DNA from: Gnetum montanum
Lineage: Eukaryota; Streptophyta; Gnetopsida; Gnetales; Gnetaceae
NCBI GenBank assembly: GCA_015680685.1
Contig: MNCI01024352.1
Location: forward strand, 399,396-439,829
Direction: 5' to 3'
Length of the DNA: 40,434 nucleotides
A program made the position numbers and the translations under genes. The notes below the pieces were generated by a model. It was not told the DNA's origin and searched no databases. It saw only the letters and a program-made list of their open reading frames with translations. Shown here in pieces: positions 10,411 through 21,113 of this stretch (position 1 is its first letter; each line of letters begins with the position of its first letter).

Positions 10411-11084
10411 AGGGATTGAGATAGAACCTAAAAAGATAAGGGTAATTCAAGAAATAACCCATGAATCAAAAATAGTTAATGATGTTTGATCATTTCTTGT
10501 ACACATTGGTTACTACTAGCAATTCATAGATAATTTCTCAAGGATAGAAAAATTGTTCATTGAGCTAATAAAGAAGGATGCTCCATTTGTTTGGACCAAG
10601 AAATATGAAAATTCATTCCAATAGCTGAAGGATGAACTCATAGAAAATTTAATTCTATGAGCACTAGACTGGTCTAGACCATTTCATATCATGACAAATG
10701 CATCAAATTATGCCTTAGGAGCCATGCTAACATAGTTGGATGATAAAAAATGTCCATATTACATCCACTATGTAGGTCAAAGCATTGTGGGTGCACAACT
10801 CAATTACACCACAATGAAGAACGAACTAATGACACTGTTTTATGCTTTGGAAACATTTAGGCACTATGTGATTAGGTACAAAGTGTTTGTACATATTGAA
10901 CACAATGTCATTCGCTTCCTGATGAACAAGCCAATGGTTAATCTCGATGTCATGTGGTGGCTAGTGATCTTGCAAGAATTCAATCTTACAATGGTAGATC
11001 AAAAGGGGAATGATAATGTGGTCATCGATCATCTCTCTTGGTTAAGATGGGATAAGAAAGAGGAGGAGAGTCCACTCTCTAATT
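10411..11084 (+). pseudogene. Element B RT connection and RNase H
   Basis: The region continues in the RT frame. Connection: NFSRIEKLFIELIKKDAPFV. RNase H: FHIMTNASNYALGAML, a TAG, then LDDKKCPYYIHYV, YTTMKNELMTLFYALETFRH, VHIEHNVIRFLMNK and VVIDHLSWLRWD. Compared with the usual D-E-D-D set, the first Asp (MTDAS) is Asn here, the Glu in KNEL is kept, the third (IDH) is Glu, and the last Asp (DHLS) is kept. Stops at 10622-10624 (TAG), 10658-10660 (TGA) and 10733-10735 (TAG) are notable because some recur in elements C and D. Confidence 0.85.
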
Positions 11085-12400
11085 AATTTTCTAATGAACT
11101 CCTCTTTGTTGGAGCAATTAATGATCAAGTATCAGCATAACTAAAATGGTATGATAGCTTTCTCACTTACCTTCTTACTCAAGAGATGCTATAAGATCTA
11201 TACCACTAGTAGAAATAATAGTTTCTTCATTAGGCCAAATGCTTTATGGAAATCAATGGATACCTTTACAAGGTATGCATTGATAGCTAGGTTCATTGGT
11301 GTATCCCTAATACTGATCAATTACACGTTCTCCAAGATTCTCACAAGAGCCGTTCCAAAGGCCACTATGCAAGGAGATGCATGACTGTTAAAATCCTAAT
11401 GGTAGGGTACTATTGGCCAACAATCTTTAGAAATGCCTAAGTAATTTGTTCGATCTTGTCAATGCTATCAACAAGATGGTGGGATGACTACAGGAATGGA
11501 GGGACCTTAACAGTGGATCCAACCACTAGACCCCTTCGACATATGGGGCATAGACTTCATGGATTCCATCACACCCATGTCTAATGGAAAGGCATACATT
11601 ATCATTGCCATTGACTATTGTATTATATGGGTAGAAGTAGCAACCATCATCAACTATACATCATCCACTGCTACTCAGGTTTTTTAATAACACATTGTAA
11701 ATAGGTTTGGGATGCCATGTGCACTAATTTCTAACAATGGAACCCATTTCATAGGCACCACTTTTTGCAAGCTCATGCAACTCTTAGGGGTTGAACATAA
11801 ATTAACAACATCCTACCACCCCAAAGAAAAGGTTACTAATAGGGAGATTACAAAGATCTTAACAAGAACTATTAACAAATATAAGAGAGATTGAAGTACA
11901 AAACTCAATGATGCCCTCTGGGCCTACTACTCAACATGGAAACTTTCTAGAGGCTACTATCCCTATGAATTGATGTATGAAAAACTACCATTAGTTCCTA
12001 TTCAATCCAACCACAAACCTATGGCCTAGATCTTAACTTGAGTCTATCTCAAAGAGAATGATTAATCAATCTTAACATGCTAGATAAAAATCAATTAGTG
12101 GCTCTGCCCCTGAATGAAGTGCATAAGGCATTTAGCAAGCAACGACATGACCTAAGAATAAGAAAAGTCAAATTTCAACCTAGAGATAAGGTCCTCTATT
12201 AGAACCCCATACATGTTCCACAACAAACAAAATTCCCAACATTATGGAAGGGGCCTTATATAATTGACAAAACTTTTCCTTTTAGGACCATGTTAATTTA
12301 CAAACCTATGAGCCTAAACAAAAAAAAAAAAAATTGGTCAACATTCAATAAATAAAAATTTTCCATGAGCCCAAGCAAGCTAGTGCAATGAATACCTCAT
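11085..12400 (+). pseudogene. Element B integrase
   Basis: The His/Cys zinc-binding region (about 11310-11470) shows GHYARRCMTVKILMVGYYWP and a Cys-Gln-Cys remnant. The catalytic core follows: PFDIWGIDFMDSITPMSNGK with the first Asp at 11553-11555, then ISNNGTHFIGTTF near 11725-11765, where the second catalytic Asp is Asn. Near 11816-11850 HPKEKVTNREI lacks the segment with the third catalytic residue (Glu of GQVE). The C-terminal part contains KVKFQPRDKVLY and FPTLWKGPYIIDK; there is no chromodomain. Several frameshifts occur between 11400 and 12000. In the family, integrase inserts the cDNA with a 5-bp target duplication, as seen here. Confidence 0.8.
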
Positions 12401-12448
12401 CAAATGGAAAACCTTTCTCAATCCTTTAGATCTCCTCCTTCCAACTCA

Positions 12449-12463
12449 GTTGTGGGGGAGATG
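12449..12463 (+). promoter_or_regulatory. Internal polypurine-like motif after pol (element B)
   Basis: GTTGTGGGGGAGATG lies just after the pol frame. Counterparts occur in element C (27257-27270, TTCTTGGGGTGTCA) and, weaker, in element D (about 36048-36062, minus). Athila/Tat-like elements often carry a G-rich tract at this point, possibly a second plus-strand primer. Confidence 0.45.
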
Positions 12464-14562
12464 GCCATCTTGACTAACCATTTACGTGGCTTCTCAATTT
12501 TTCTATTTTTTGTTTCATACATTTTTTTTATACTTTGTTTATGTTACAAATTTTTGTTTTATAGTTTTCCCTATTTTACACCATTTTTCTTTTACACCAT
12601 TGTTGGTATGTTTGATCTTTCTTGAATATTTTATAGTTTCTTGAATAATGTTTTGGGTGTGATTTTCTAAATTTTTTCTACTAAAGTGATTTATGCCAAT
12701 AGTACTCAGTGGTGCTATAGCTATTGTTAATGGTGGTTTGTACTTATTATTTTTTGTTTCTAATATTTGGTTTCTATTTTTGAATTTTGGTACCAATAAC
12801 TAAGATATATTTTCTTTTTCATGGAACAAGCAATGAGTCCACAACATCCACCCAGCCACAAACTTTATGGTTTTTCTTATTTTGGAAGTATGAGGTCCCT
12901 TTTCATTAAGTAAAAATTTAAACTAACTTATTACCTTGCTAGTTCCAGACTTCGAAAGGATTTAAGGATTTGAACAGGGCGTGACTTCAAGGGAACTCAA
13001 TACTTTTTATACCCTTCTACTTACTTGGGTGCATAAGTGTTTTCATAGATTTTTGACCATTCCATGTTGACCAATAACAAGAAGTTGAATAAGTCTTTGC
13101 ATGGTGTACTTCCCATCTTAAAAAAAAAAAACCACACACACACACATAACACAAAAAAATTGATGAAAAAAATCAAAAATAAAAATGAAATGATGATGGG
13201 GATTCAAAGCACACCCTTAGATGGAATAATAGGCTATAAGCATTGGTTATGGGACTAGAAAGAAATGTTACCCATGCTTAAAAGTCCCCTCTAACTAAGG
13301 TCCTTTCTCACTTTCTGCTTCTCTTTTCTTCTCTATAAGGAATGGTGATTGATCGGTGGGAGAACTCTTGTGTCTCAAGGGGATGGACTAGTCTTAGAGT
13401 GGCCGTGCAAAGTAATTGAATGTGGTTGGTTTTGTTTTGGAATAAGGATGAATTGTATTAGGTCATTTAGCCACAAAATTCATGAGGGACTTTGTGTGAC
13501 CTAAATCTAGAATGTCATTCCACTTTCTCTCTCATCCATCTATACTTTCCATGACTCACCTCATTGTTGGTATCCATGTCCTTATTTGATATCTTGGTTT
13601 GATGTGTTTGAATTCTTAGGTAGATTCTTCCAGGTTTTGGTCCTTAACTTTCATAACCATTAATCACCTATGGGGCCCACAAACTCCTTAGGTTGAGGTT
13701 ATGTAAGGGAAAAAAGGGTAGGTGCCTACTATGGGAAGGACCCACTTGCATATTCTTTGGTTGGGTTAGTTAATTATCTCATCCTTAGACATTTCCGCAA
13801 TTGAAACCTCTGTGTGCCCCATTCGATGCATCCAATTTTGCACTCCTTAAGGTAATTTCTTTAATGAACACATTCTCCACCCAAATTTTCAATTTTTGAT
13901 CTTTTCATGACCCTCTTCAATGATTCCATCAAGTTCCTGGGTTTTCTGGAACTCCATGGATTCCACTTTCCTCAAAAAAGTTAGTGTATTTTATGAGAAA
14001 TTGAAGTTGAAAATTTTTTCTTACATCCTTTGTAAATGAGTATCCATCGATAGACCTCGTATTATACAAGACCCCGTTGACACAACAAAAAACTAGTATT
14101 TATATACATGCCAACACTTCAAATTTTTCACGTTTCCTTTGAAATGCCAAAGGAGTTTTTGTACTTTTCAAATCCCAAAACCTTCTAGAATCCATATCTT
14201 CCTAATCGTTTGTCCAAATCACCTCGTTCTTTGACCTATAGCTACCAGAGGTAAGCTCTTAGTTGTGGGGGCCACAAACCTAAAGTTTTTGAGTTTTTGA
14301 CAAAAAATGTTTCCAAAATGTTTCTAACTCCCACAAAGGTTTAACAAAGAAACCAACATGAAAACATCAAATTAAAAAAGTTAAACCCTTCCAACTAGCT
14401 CTAGTAACACTTTGAACTTAAAAATTAATAAAATAATAATAAAATAATCAATCTTCCATGGTCCAACCTTAGCTTATGTGTAACTAACTAACAAGATGAG
14501 ACATCAAAACATTATAATCTACACATTATATATACTAATCCTTAGATTTTTTTTGACCACAT
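12464..14562 (+). other. Element B non-coding region between pol and the extra ORF
   Basis: This 2.1-kb AT-rich stretch shows no convincing frame. It includes a T-rich block (12495-12600), an A12 run (13120-13131) followed by an (AC)n run (13132-13146), and a block at 13256-13310 that is conserved in elements C and D. The matching interval in C is 27271-29215; D shares it (36040 down to about 34790) and then breaks off. Its size and conservation suggest an untranslated spacer. Confidence 0.6.
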
Positions 14563-17500
14563 ATGGCACCAAAGGGGAAGCATACACAAGAAGGAGGACC
14601 ATCACAGCCATAGGACAAATGACCACAAATGGGGAGGGGCCAAGAATAGGCCCAAGAAGAACAATTAGTAACCCATGCTACATGGCCTCTTAGGGAGGCG
14701 CTTGAAGTGGAATTTGTCTATTAGATTCTAGAACAAGTAGCAATGATAGACCAATCACACCTTGATAAGACATTAGCTTCACAAGAAAACCTTGAGGTGA
14801 CCTTGATAGAAGCCTACGTCAAGAAGATCAAATCAAAGGAGGTTCCAAAAAATGGTGCTCAAAGAGTTGCATTTTGGCTCTTTCTTGGAGCAAACACCTT
14901 AAGAAGTACAAGATCAACTAAAGACCTCTGCCATGTCACCCATCATCATTTCCAATGAAAAGGTACATGCAAAATATGTTCTTATTCTGGAATAATAGGC
15001 AAGTTGGTTCAATGGTCAAGATTAAGGACATTTTAGTATCCTACTAGATGTAGGCCATTTCAAAGGGACTTGGGTTCCTAGAAACTAGGGTGAATCTCAC
15101 TAATATTCCAATATAGGTAGACTCCAACATCAAGAAAGAATGGATACACCAATGTTATGGCATCAACTGTAAGGAGTATGGTGTTCTCACATTGATGAAG
15201 AGAATCTACAATAAGATTGTAGCCTTTCACCTCAATCCAATGATGAGGACAAGCAAGATCACTACCTTCTTTGCCTATGTGTGTGCTGCTCTAAGTGGAA
15301 GATTCCCTATTAACCTTCCATAGCTAATCTATCTTGAGGTAGAAAAATGCTTCAAGGAGAATGAATGTGGAAGGAAGACACTTCCCTTTCCATGTCTAAT
15401 CAGAAAACTATGTCGAAAGGAAGGAATAACTCACTATACAAATGATGATGTCCAATGTGGTCCATCTACTAATTGGATGGAGATGATGAAGGATAAAGTC
15501 CTTATAAAAGTCATCCAAGAAGAGGAGTAGCAACCACCACCTTCATCATCCACTTAGAAAATAGTGTTGAATATTACTACAACTTCTCAATGGTTGTGTG
15601 AAGTTGGAGAATGGATCTTAAGTAACTAAGAGCAATAAGTAGAAATAAGTGGTGGTGATCCATTTGCGTACCAACTAGTGATGAGTCACCTGAATGAAGT
15701 GCATAAAATAGTTAGCAAATTGAGGGAGGTGGACTAATTTTTTCAACCCAAAGAATGTAGTTTCCTAAAAGATTGGATCCTGCCCCCCAAGAGGTAACAG
15801 TATCTCTCTTGCAACAATAGCAATTTCCAAAAATATCTGGGATTACTTCTACTTTTTCATTACACTTAGAGGAGGATGAGGGGACAATAGTTTTAGTGAT
15901 GTAGCACTAAGGAAAGGAGACAAAAATAGAGGTGGTTTCTGATAGAAGTACCAAAACTCTAAATGCACCTACAACATTTGTACCAAAAATCTCTGCACTT
16001 AAAGATGTGTAGACATTTGTAGGGATAGTAAGCAACAAGTTGAGCATAGCACAACATGAACAATTGCTAGACTAATTGGTGGAAACTAGGCAACCAATTC
16101 CAGACATCTTCGACCTTTCAAACAACATAACTACAACCTAGTTAAAGCTACTAGAAGAAAGGGGTAAGAACATCATTTTTGATGGGAAACTTGAAATAGC
16201 GAAAGAGCTAAATGAATGCTTGGCTATGGAGGTTGCTAAACTAAGAGCCTAGATTGTTGACCCTACATTCCTTAACCTAGCATTAACAAAGGATGAAGCT
16301 CTTGAGTAACTTCACACAAGACTAAAAGGGGTTAAGGATGCAATGGAGATGACAATGTTCTATCAATCCTTGGCAAAGGTCACTTACCATAAAATTTAGA
16401 AGGTCTTGAATCAAACCTACTAGGAGAATGTACAATTAACCACAAAGAATCATTGCCTATGAAATGTTGATGTCAAAAAACAAGAAATGGTAAATTTTAT
16501 CCATCAATAGTAGGAGTAACTAGCTAGAGTAAATACTAAGCTAAGGAGATTAGTAGTAGAACATAGGAACCTCTTCATGAAGGAGGTTCGTGTTTTTTGC
16601 CAAAATATTGCAATTGAAGTAGCTACTTGGAAATTAGAGGCTCTCAAATTTGAGAGTTAGAAACTACTATAGAGATCAAGGCAGCCTATAGAAATAAATT
16701 AATAAAAAATACATCTAGTTCGCAAAGGCAAAAGTAAATGAGACCCTCTAGCAAGAAAGAGAGATTTGGCAACCTATCGTTGATGGGATAGATGCCTACA
16801 ACATAGCAAAGATCTGCATGAAGGAGTTGCAGATTGAAAAGATGATAGAATATATGAAGCTTGCCAATCTTCGATATGAAATTTTGGATATACTAACTAA
16901 TAGGCTACTATAGTCTCAATTGAAAAAACAAGTGACCAAATCGTACTTATTGTACAAGCTAGAGCTCTAGCATCACAAGGACACCAAGCATAAGCTTGCA
17001 GTCGTAAATGTAGATCTTAAGGTTCTCAAGGCAAAGTTTACTGATCAAAGATCAATTGTTGAGAACCTGGCTAAGAGGATGAATAACTACCATGAGCTAT
17101 AAAATGCACTCATAGTGTTTGATATTGAACACAAGTAATTCACTACTTGGTTTATCAATATGAAGGAGCTATTCCTAGTAATGCTCTGTCCATGGATTAT
17201 CCCCATTCTATCCCACATTGGTGATGCTACATGGACTGTGAATGATCCCTAGAGTAAGGAGGAGAAGATGAATGCATTGTTGTATGCCTTTCTCCTTCCA
17301 TCAAAAGTCATAGCTGCAGTAGGATAGTTACAGTTTCCTCAACCACAGTGTGTCCCCAAAGCAAGAGAAGGTGCTTCGAAACCTCAGAAACCTCCACTGC
17401 CTTGGATCATCTGGTCTTTTCAACTATCTTCACACCGTCAAAGGATGTATTATCCAATTTTGTTTAGTCATGTTCTATTGCTCACTTTTGTGTAATGAAC
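14563..17500 (+). pseudogene. Element B additional ORF after pol (plant transposon-type domain plus coiled coil)
   Basis: It starts at ATG 14563 (MAPKGKHTQEGG), similar in style to the start of the element C frame (MVPKRPIRRRSS). From about 14960 to 15530 one frame stays nearly open. It contains INCKEYGVLTLMKRIYNKIV, AFHLNPMMRTSKITTFFAY, VCAALSGRFPIN and TLPFPCLIRKLC (15378-15413). That layout resembles the plant-specific domain often annotated as putative plant transposon protein and found in Athila-type elements. From about 16100 to 17150 the reading is rich in Leu, Lys, Glu and Ala and looks coiled-coil forming. The tail (17290-17420) is Pro/Gln-rich. Function in any element is unknown to me; an envelope-like role has been suggested for Athila but is not shown here. 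Confidence 0.55.
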
Positions 17501-17641
17501 ACCACAATTTTGTAATTAATATTAATTCATACACCTTGGCACATAGCTTTGTTTTGGTGTGTCATGTGTTAGTCAATAATCCCATACCTTCCCAATTTTG
17601 TAAGTAACTTAAGGACAAGTTTTCATTTAGTTTTGGAGATA
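17501..17641 (+). other. Element B 3' untranslated region and polypurine tract
   Basis: This is a short AT-rich stretch between the extra ORF and the 3' LTR. TTTTGGAGATA immediately precedes the LTR start at 17642 and is the probable, weakened polypurine tract. Confidence 0.45.
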
Positions 17642-18523
17642 TGATGAAGTGTCTTCAGTCAGTTGCATCAATGGGATGCTGTTAACATGAACCCATCAAC
17701 AAGATCTCATCAATGTAGGGTTTTCCATGTTGATGTGTACCCGTCGATGTGGCATCGTAGTAGGTCTATAAATATGACATCCCATACATGTTAATGTGGG
17801 GGAGATTTTAAGTTTCTAGCGGAACTCTTGCAGTTTGTTTCCATAAGAGATAAAATAATTTTCTAAGTGCCTGCAATAGGAGTCAAGAAGTGTATATATC
17901 TTTATTTGAGCATTGTTATCCCAAGTATCGCAATGTGTGCGGTAATAAAGATGATTTTCTTGATAAACCTTGCAACACTTGGACTAGCTTAATGATTTAT
18001 TTATGCATTTATTGTTTCCATTAATTAAGTAATTAATTAAGCTAAGATGATTAAGACTTTAATTAATTAAGCTCAAGAGGCTAGCATACATTAGTACGAC
18101 CACTTTAAGCATACGTATAACACTTGGTAATCCTAGTAGCACTTAACACTTGGTCACCCAATAGTGTTGTATGTGTTCGAGATGTGTACAAAAAGTGGGA
18201 CTAGATGCTTATATTAGAATAGTTAGTTATTAATTAGCAATTAAATTAGTTGTATTAGTTAATCAATTTATTCTCAATCTATTACCACCATTAGGCAAAC
18301 AAAATATAAAATAATAAAAATCATGTGCCTCAATTACACTTAACCATACAACTGAGCCTCACAAGTGTAGTTGGGAACACAATGATCATTCCATAATTAG
18401 ATTCACCTTTTAGATTGAATCTTGTGTATGAGAACACTAGGAATCCACGGAATTCGACTAGATCGCATGTGAATGTCTTAGTGATTTGTATGATTGGATG
18501 TAGGGGTACCTTCCCACTCATCA
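17642..18523 (+). repeat. Element B 3' LTR
   Basis: It starts TGATGAAG and ends ACTCATCA. It has a TATA box at 17767-17774 and an AATAAA at 17944-17949 at positions matching the 5' LTR. It keeps a short segment near 17700-17735 that is missing from the 5' copy. Confidence 0.9.
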
Positions 18524-18528
18524 ACTAT
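18524..18528 (+). repeat. Right target-site duplication of element B
   Basis: ACTAT pairs with GCTAT at 5752-5756. The LINE frame resumes directly after it. Confidence 0.75.
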
Positions 18529-19900
18529 ATATTTAGATGGTTTATATGCAAAATTATTAAAGTGGGCAAGATGTACTATTCATACAAAAATTTGGAACAA
18601 ATTAAATTTAACAATGGAGGAAGGATTAAATTAACATTGGAAAACTAGTAAAGCTATCTTGTTATATAAAAAGTGGAATAAAAATAATTTGAACTTTTAT
18701 TAAATGATCATTGTGAGTAATATTTTTGCTACATTGTTGGGTGCTCTATTAGAAAAGAGAATCAGTTCTTGGGCTTAAGGTAACTAGGTCAGGGCAAGAT
18801 GTCAAGTAGGTTTTAAATAAAATCACTTTACTATTAATCATTTAGTTCCTCATAGACACTACATGAACTGCAAAAATACCTAATAAAAAAGTATTTATTT
18901 GTTTTTATGGTCTTGCAAAAGTATATAATTTCGTGATCCATACAAAACTATGGTTGCACTCAAGGATTATATGAGGAAGGGATTATTAAAATTACAAACA
19001 ACAACTTAGAGAAAAAATTATAATTCCAAAGAAAAAATTGAGCTAAGAAAGATTGTCCACTTTCTTCAATTCTCTTTAGTATCCTTGTTGATGAAATGTA
19101 GAAATGATTCTGTAATGTGTAAGATAGTCATGCTATCAAAATTGAATCCCAAGCAATGAATTTTCTTTTATAGGTAGATGATGCTACCTTAATCTCCACT
19201 ATTGCAAAAGGTATGCAAAATATGTTGCAAATTTTAGAAAATTATTGTTGATCATCTTATCTTAAAGCAAATGTAAACAAAACCAAAATGATGATCTAGG
19301 GTACAAGAAATAACTACTCTAACTTTCATTTTTGAGGTTCCAATGTGTAAATAGTAGATCATGTTAAAATATTTAGGTGTCATTTATATGAACCATTACA
19401 TGTGGAGGAAGTGCATCAAAATAAAAAATAGGAGTTTTAAGGCTCTATATGCTTTAAAAATAGGTGCAAGAATTTAGGCCTCTAGGATTGGAAGGTTAAA
19501 AAACAAATTTTTCATACTATCATTTATCCTATTGGATTGTATTAATATGTTGTTTGGGAACTTGAACTTAGTGCTAAACTTTGAAAAGATATTAACATAG
19601 TGCAAAAAAATTTTCTTTTCAATGAGTTAAAGGTGAAGATGTAAGAATCTTACTTAATATCATTAAGTAAACATGATTTATTATCTTTAGAAGTAGAAGC
19701 CCTCTGCTAATTCATTACATACACTCATAGCTTACATATCTCAAGGTAAGAAAAATTTTCTAAAGTAGTTCTTAAGGACATGCAGCAAAATCTAAAGCAT
19801 ATTTACCAACTAGTCAAGTAAAAGGTTTTAACATAGATTTGGGCTAATGTAAAATGTAGGAGGAAATTTTATTTACATAACATTAGATCTAAAAAACTAG
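18529..19900 (+). pseudogene. LINE reverse transcriptase remnant
   Basis: Motifs in order, spread over frames by indels: LDGLYAKLLKWA (18534-18569); IIVSNIFATLLGALLEKRIS (about 18705-18764); CQVGFK (18807-18824, usually QAGFR); KKVFICFYGLAKVYNFV (about 18888-18938, usually FVDFKKAFD, so the first catalytic Asp is Gly); CPLSSILFSILVDEM (19054-19097); L-stop-V-D-D (19168-19182, usually LYADD, both Asp kept); LKANVNKTKMM; and YLGV near 19370. This order is that of LINE RTs, not LTR elements. The enzyme would copy RNA at a nicked target site. Stops and frameshifts make it inactive. Confidence 0.85.
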
Positions 19901-20071
19901 ATGTAGAAGCTCGATGTCTCTTAGTTGCTATTTTCATCAAGTATTAGGATGATATTAGCAAGCTTCAGTTAAGTTCTCATCATCATAGAATTGAAAATGG
20001 AAAATGGATTCAACTCCCATGAGAAGAGCACATTTATAGGTTGTGCAAATAAAAATCCTTTAAAAGATGGG
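19860..20071 (+). pseudogene. LINE C-terminal domain, first part
   Basis: In one frame: KLEVEARCLLVAIFIKYQDD or close to it, then LSSHHHRIENGKWIQLP, then a stop, EEHIYRLCK. The wording L-x-x-H-x-x-x-I-E-x-G-x-W followed by C-x-x-C-like residues matches the C-terminal zinc-binding region of some LINEs. The rest of the motif lies beyond element C at 32591. Confidence 0.65.
20067..20071 (+). repeat. Left target-site duplication of element C
   Basis: ATGGG precedes the 5' LTR; ATGAA follows the 3' LTR at 32591-32595. Three of five bases match and both differences are G/A transitions. The LINE frame supports ATGAA as the original. Confidence 0.6.
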
Positions 20072-20105
20072 CGATAAAATCCATTAAGTCAAATGGTGAA
20101 ATATT

Positions 20106-20133
20106 GTATCTACGATATCGTATCTATGATATT
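20106..20133 (+). repeat. Tandem 14-bp repeat with palindrome in element C U3
   Basis: GTATCTACGATATC is followed by GTATCTATGATATT. The 12-bp palindrome TACGATATCGTA spans the join (20111-20122). A diverged counterpart lies in the 3' LTR at about 31735-31762. The position upstream of the TATA box suggests an enhancer-like site, by inference only. Confidence 0.55.
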
Positions 20134-20185
20134 GTAGCTCTACTTACATCATCATAGATATGATGTAGTGGACCCTAGTCATAAC

Positions 20186-20193
20186 TATAAATA
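20186..20193 (+). promoter_or_regulatory. TATA box of element C 5' LTR
   Basis: TATAAATA is present at the same place in the 3' LTR (31818-31825), about 115 bp inside the LTR. Confidence 0.65.
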
Positions 20194-20965
20194 TCAACCC
20201 ATCGTTGCATCATTAGAACCACTTTCATCCAATGCTTAGCAAAATTCTTGCAATTTTTTTTCATGACTTAGAATTAGTAATAGAGTGAATGCCCATAGTA
20301 TGGTGTTGAATAGCTGTACGAAATCTTTGTTCGAGTGGATAGTACTTGGGAAGAATTCATGACCAGAAATAAAGATCAAGATTGTTTTTCACCATTACAA
20401 CATTCCACTTAGTTTATTTTACTTTTAGATTAATTTTACTTTCCAACATGTTTATTTTTATGTCATCTACATTTCTTTAACATTAACTTAACTAATGTCT
20501 CTTGGTAAGATAGTATAAGTATGATTGGTTTCAAGCATTAAGTGTAATCATTTGGTAACCCAGTAGTAACTTCACTTGATTCGCTCAATAGTGAATTCAC
20601 TTGATAATCCCAATAATAGTTACATGAGCCCAAGGCATGTATGGAAAGCTAGAAATAGATGCTTATCACCATAGGCTAGGATAGGTTGACATTTTAGTTA
20701 TCACTTAGATTTAGACTTTATTCTCATTGTCATTATGGAAGCACTTAGTATTAATTTGAGCCAAGAACATCATGATATCATATGCCTCACCAAGAGTTAA
20801 ACCATACTACTCACACTTCACTAACTCAACATAAGAAGACAACAATCATGAACTAAACCTCAACTACTACTGAATCTACATTGGCCATCTATGGATTACA
20901 ATTTGATCACATGCGTGCACTTGTAACTTATATGGTGGAATGTTGGAATACCCAACCACTCATCA

Positions 20966-20986
20966 TTGGTGCCGTTATTAAGGATG
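20966..20986 (+). other. Element C primer-binding site (tRNA-Asp type)
   Basis: The site begins TTGGTGCCGTTATTAAGGAT directly after the LTR. It is closer to the tRNA-Asp 3' end at its first eleven bases than element B is, and more decayed afterwards. Confidence 0.7.
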
Positions 20987-21113
20987 TATCAATATTTTCT
21001 TAGTAGTTAATTTTATAGAGTTCATTGTATTAAGAATTACAAAGTCTATTTTTCATACTTGAATTAATTATTTTAATCCATATACATACAATTAAAAGTG
21101 TTAAAAATTTAAT

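Larger units (their letters stand above)
5757..18523 (+). mobile_element. Element B: full-length, inactive Athila/Tat-type Ty3/gypsy retrotransposon
   Basis: This 12.8-kb element is bounded by two LTRs and a 5-bp target duplication and sits inside a LINE. Internal order: tRNA-Asp-type primer site, gag, protease, RT, RNase H, integrase, a polypurine-like motif, about 2 kb of non-coding DNA, an additional sense frame with a coiled-coil-rich half, then the 3' LTR. No chromodomain follows the integrase. By eye the last 400 bp of the two LTRs differ at roughly 13% of sites, mostly transitions, so the insertion is old. RT to RNase H stays in one frame, but stops are frequent, so no functional polyprotein can be made. 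Confidence 0.9.
18524..20071 (+). mobile_element. LINE, middle segment (reverse transcriptase)
   Basis: This is the continuation of the LINE from 5756. Directly after the target duplication the sequence reads LDGLYAKLLKWA, completing the G-K-A-x-G-x-D-G-I motif begun before element B. The segment ends in the C-terminal Cys/His motif, which is cut by element C at 20071 and continues at 32591. Confidence 0.85.
20072..20965 (+). repeat. Element C 5' LTR
   Basis: It matches 31704-32590 throughout. It begins CGATAAAATC (the partner has TGATAAAATC, so the terminal T has changed) and ends ACTCATCA. The TATA box is at 20186-20193 and an AATAAA at 20368-20373. Upstream of the TATA box is a repeated, partly palindromic block (20106-20133). 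Confidence 0.9.

Noticed and set aside
13132-13146. (AC)n microsatellite after an A-run
   Set aside because: A short simple repeat inside the spacer of element B; nothing suggests function.
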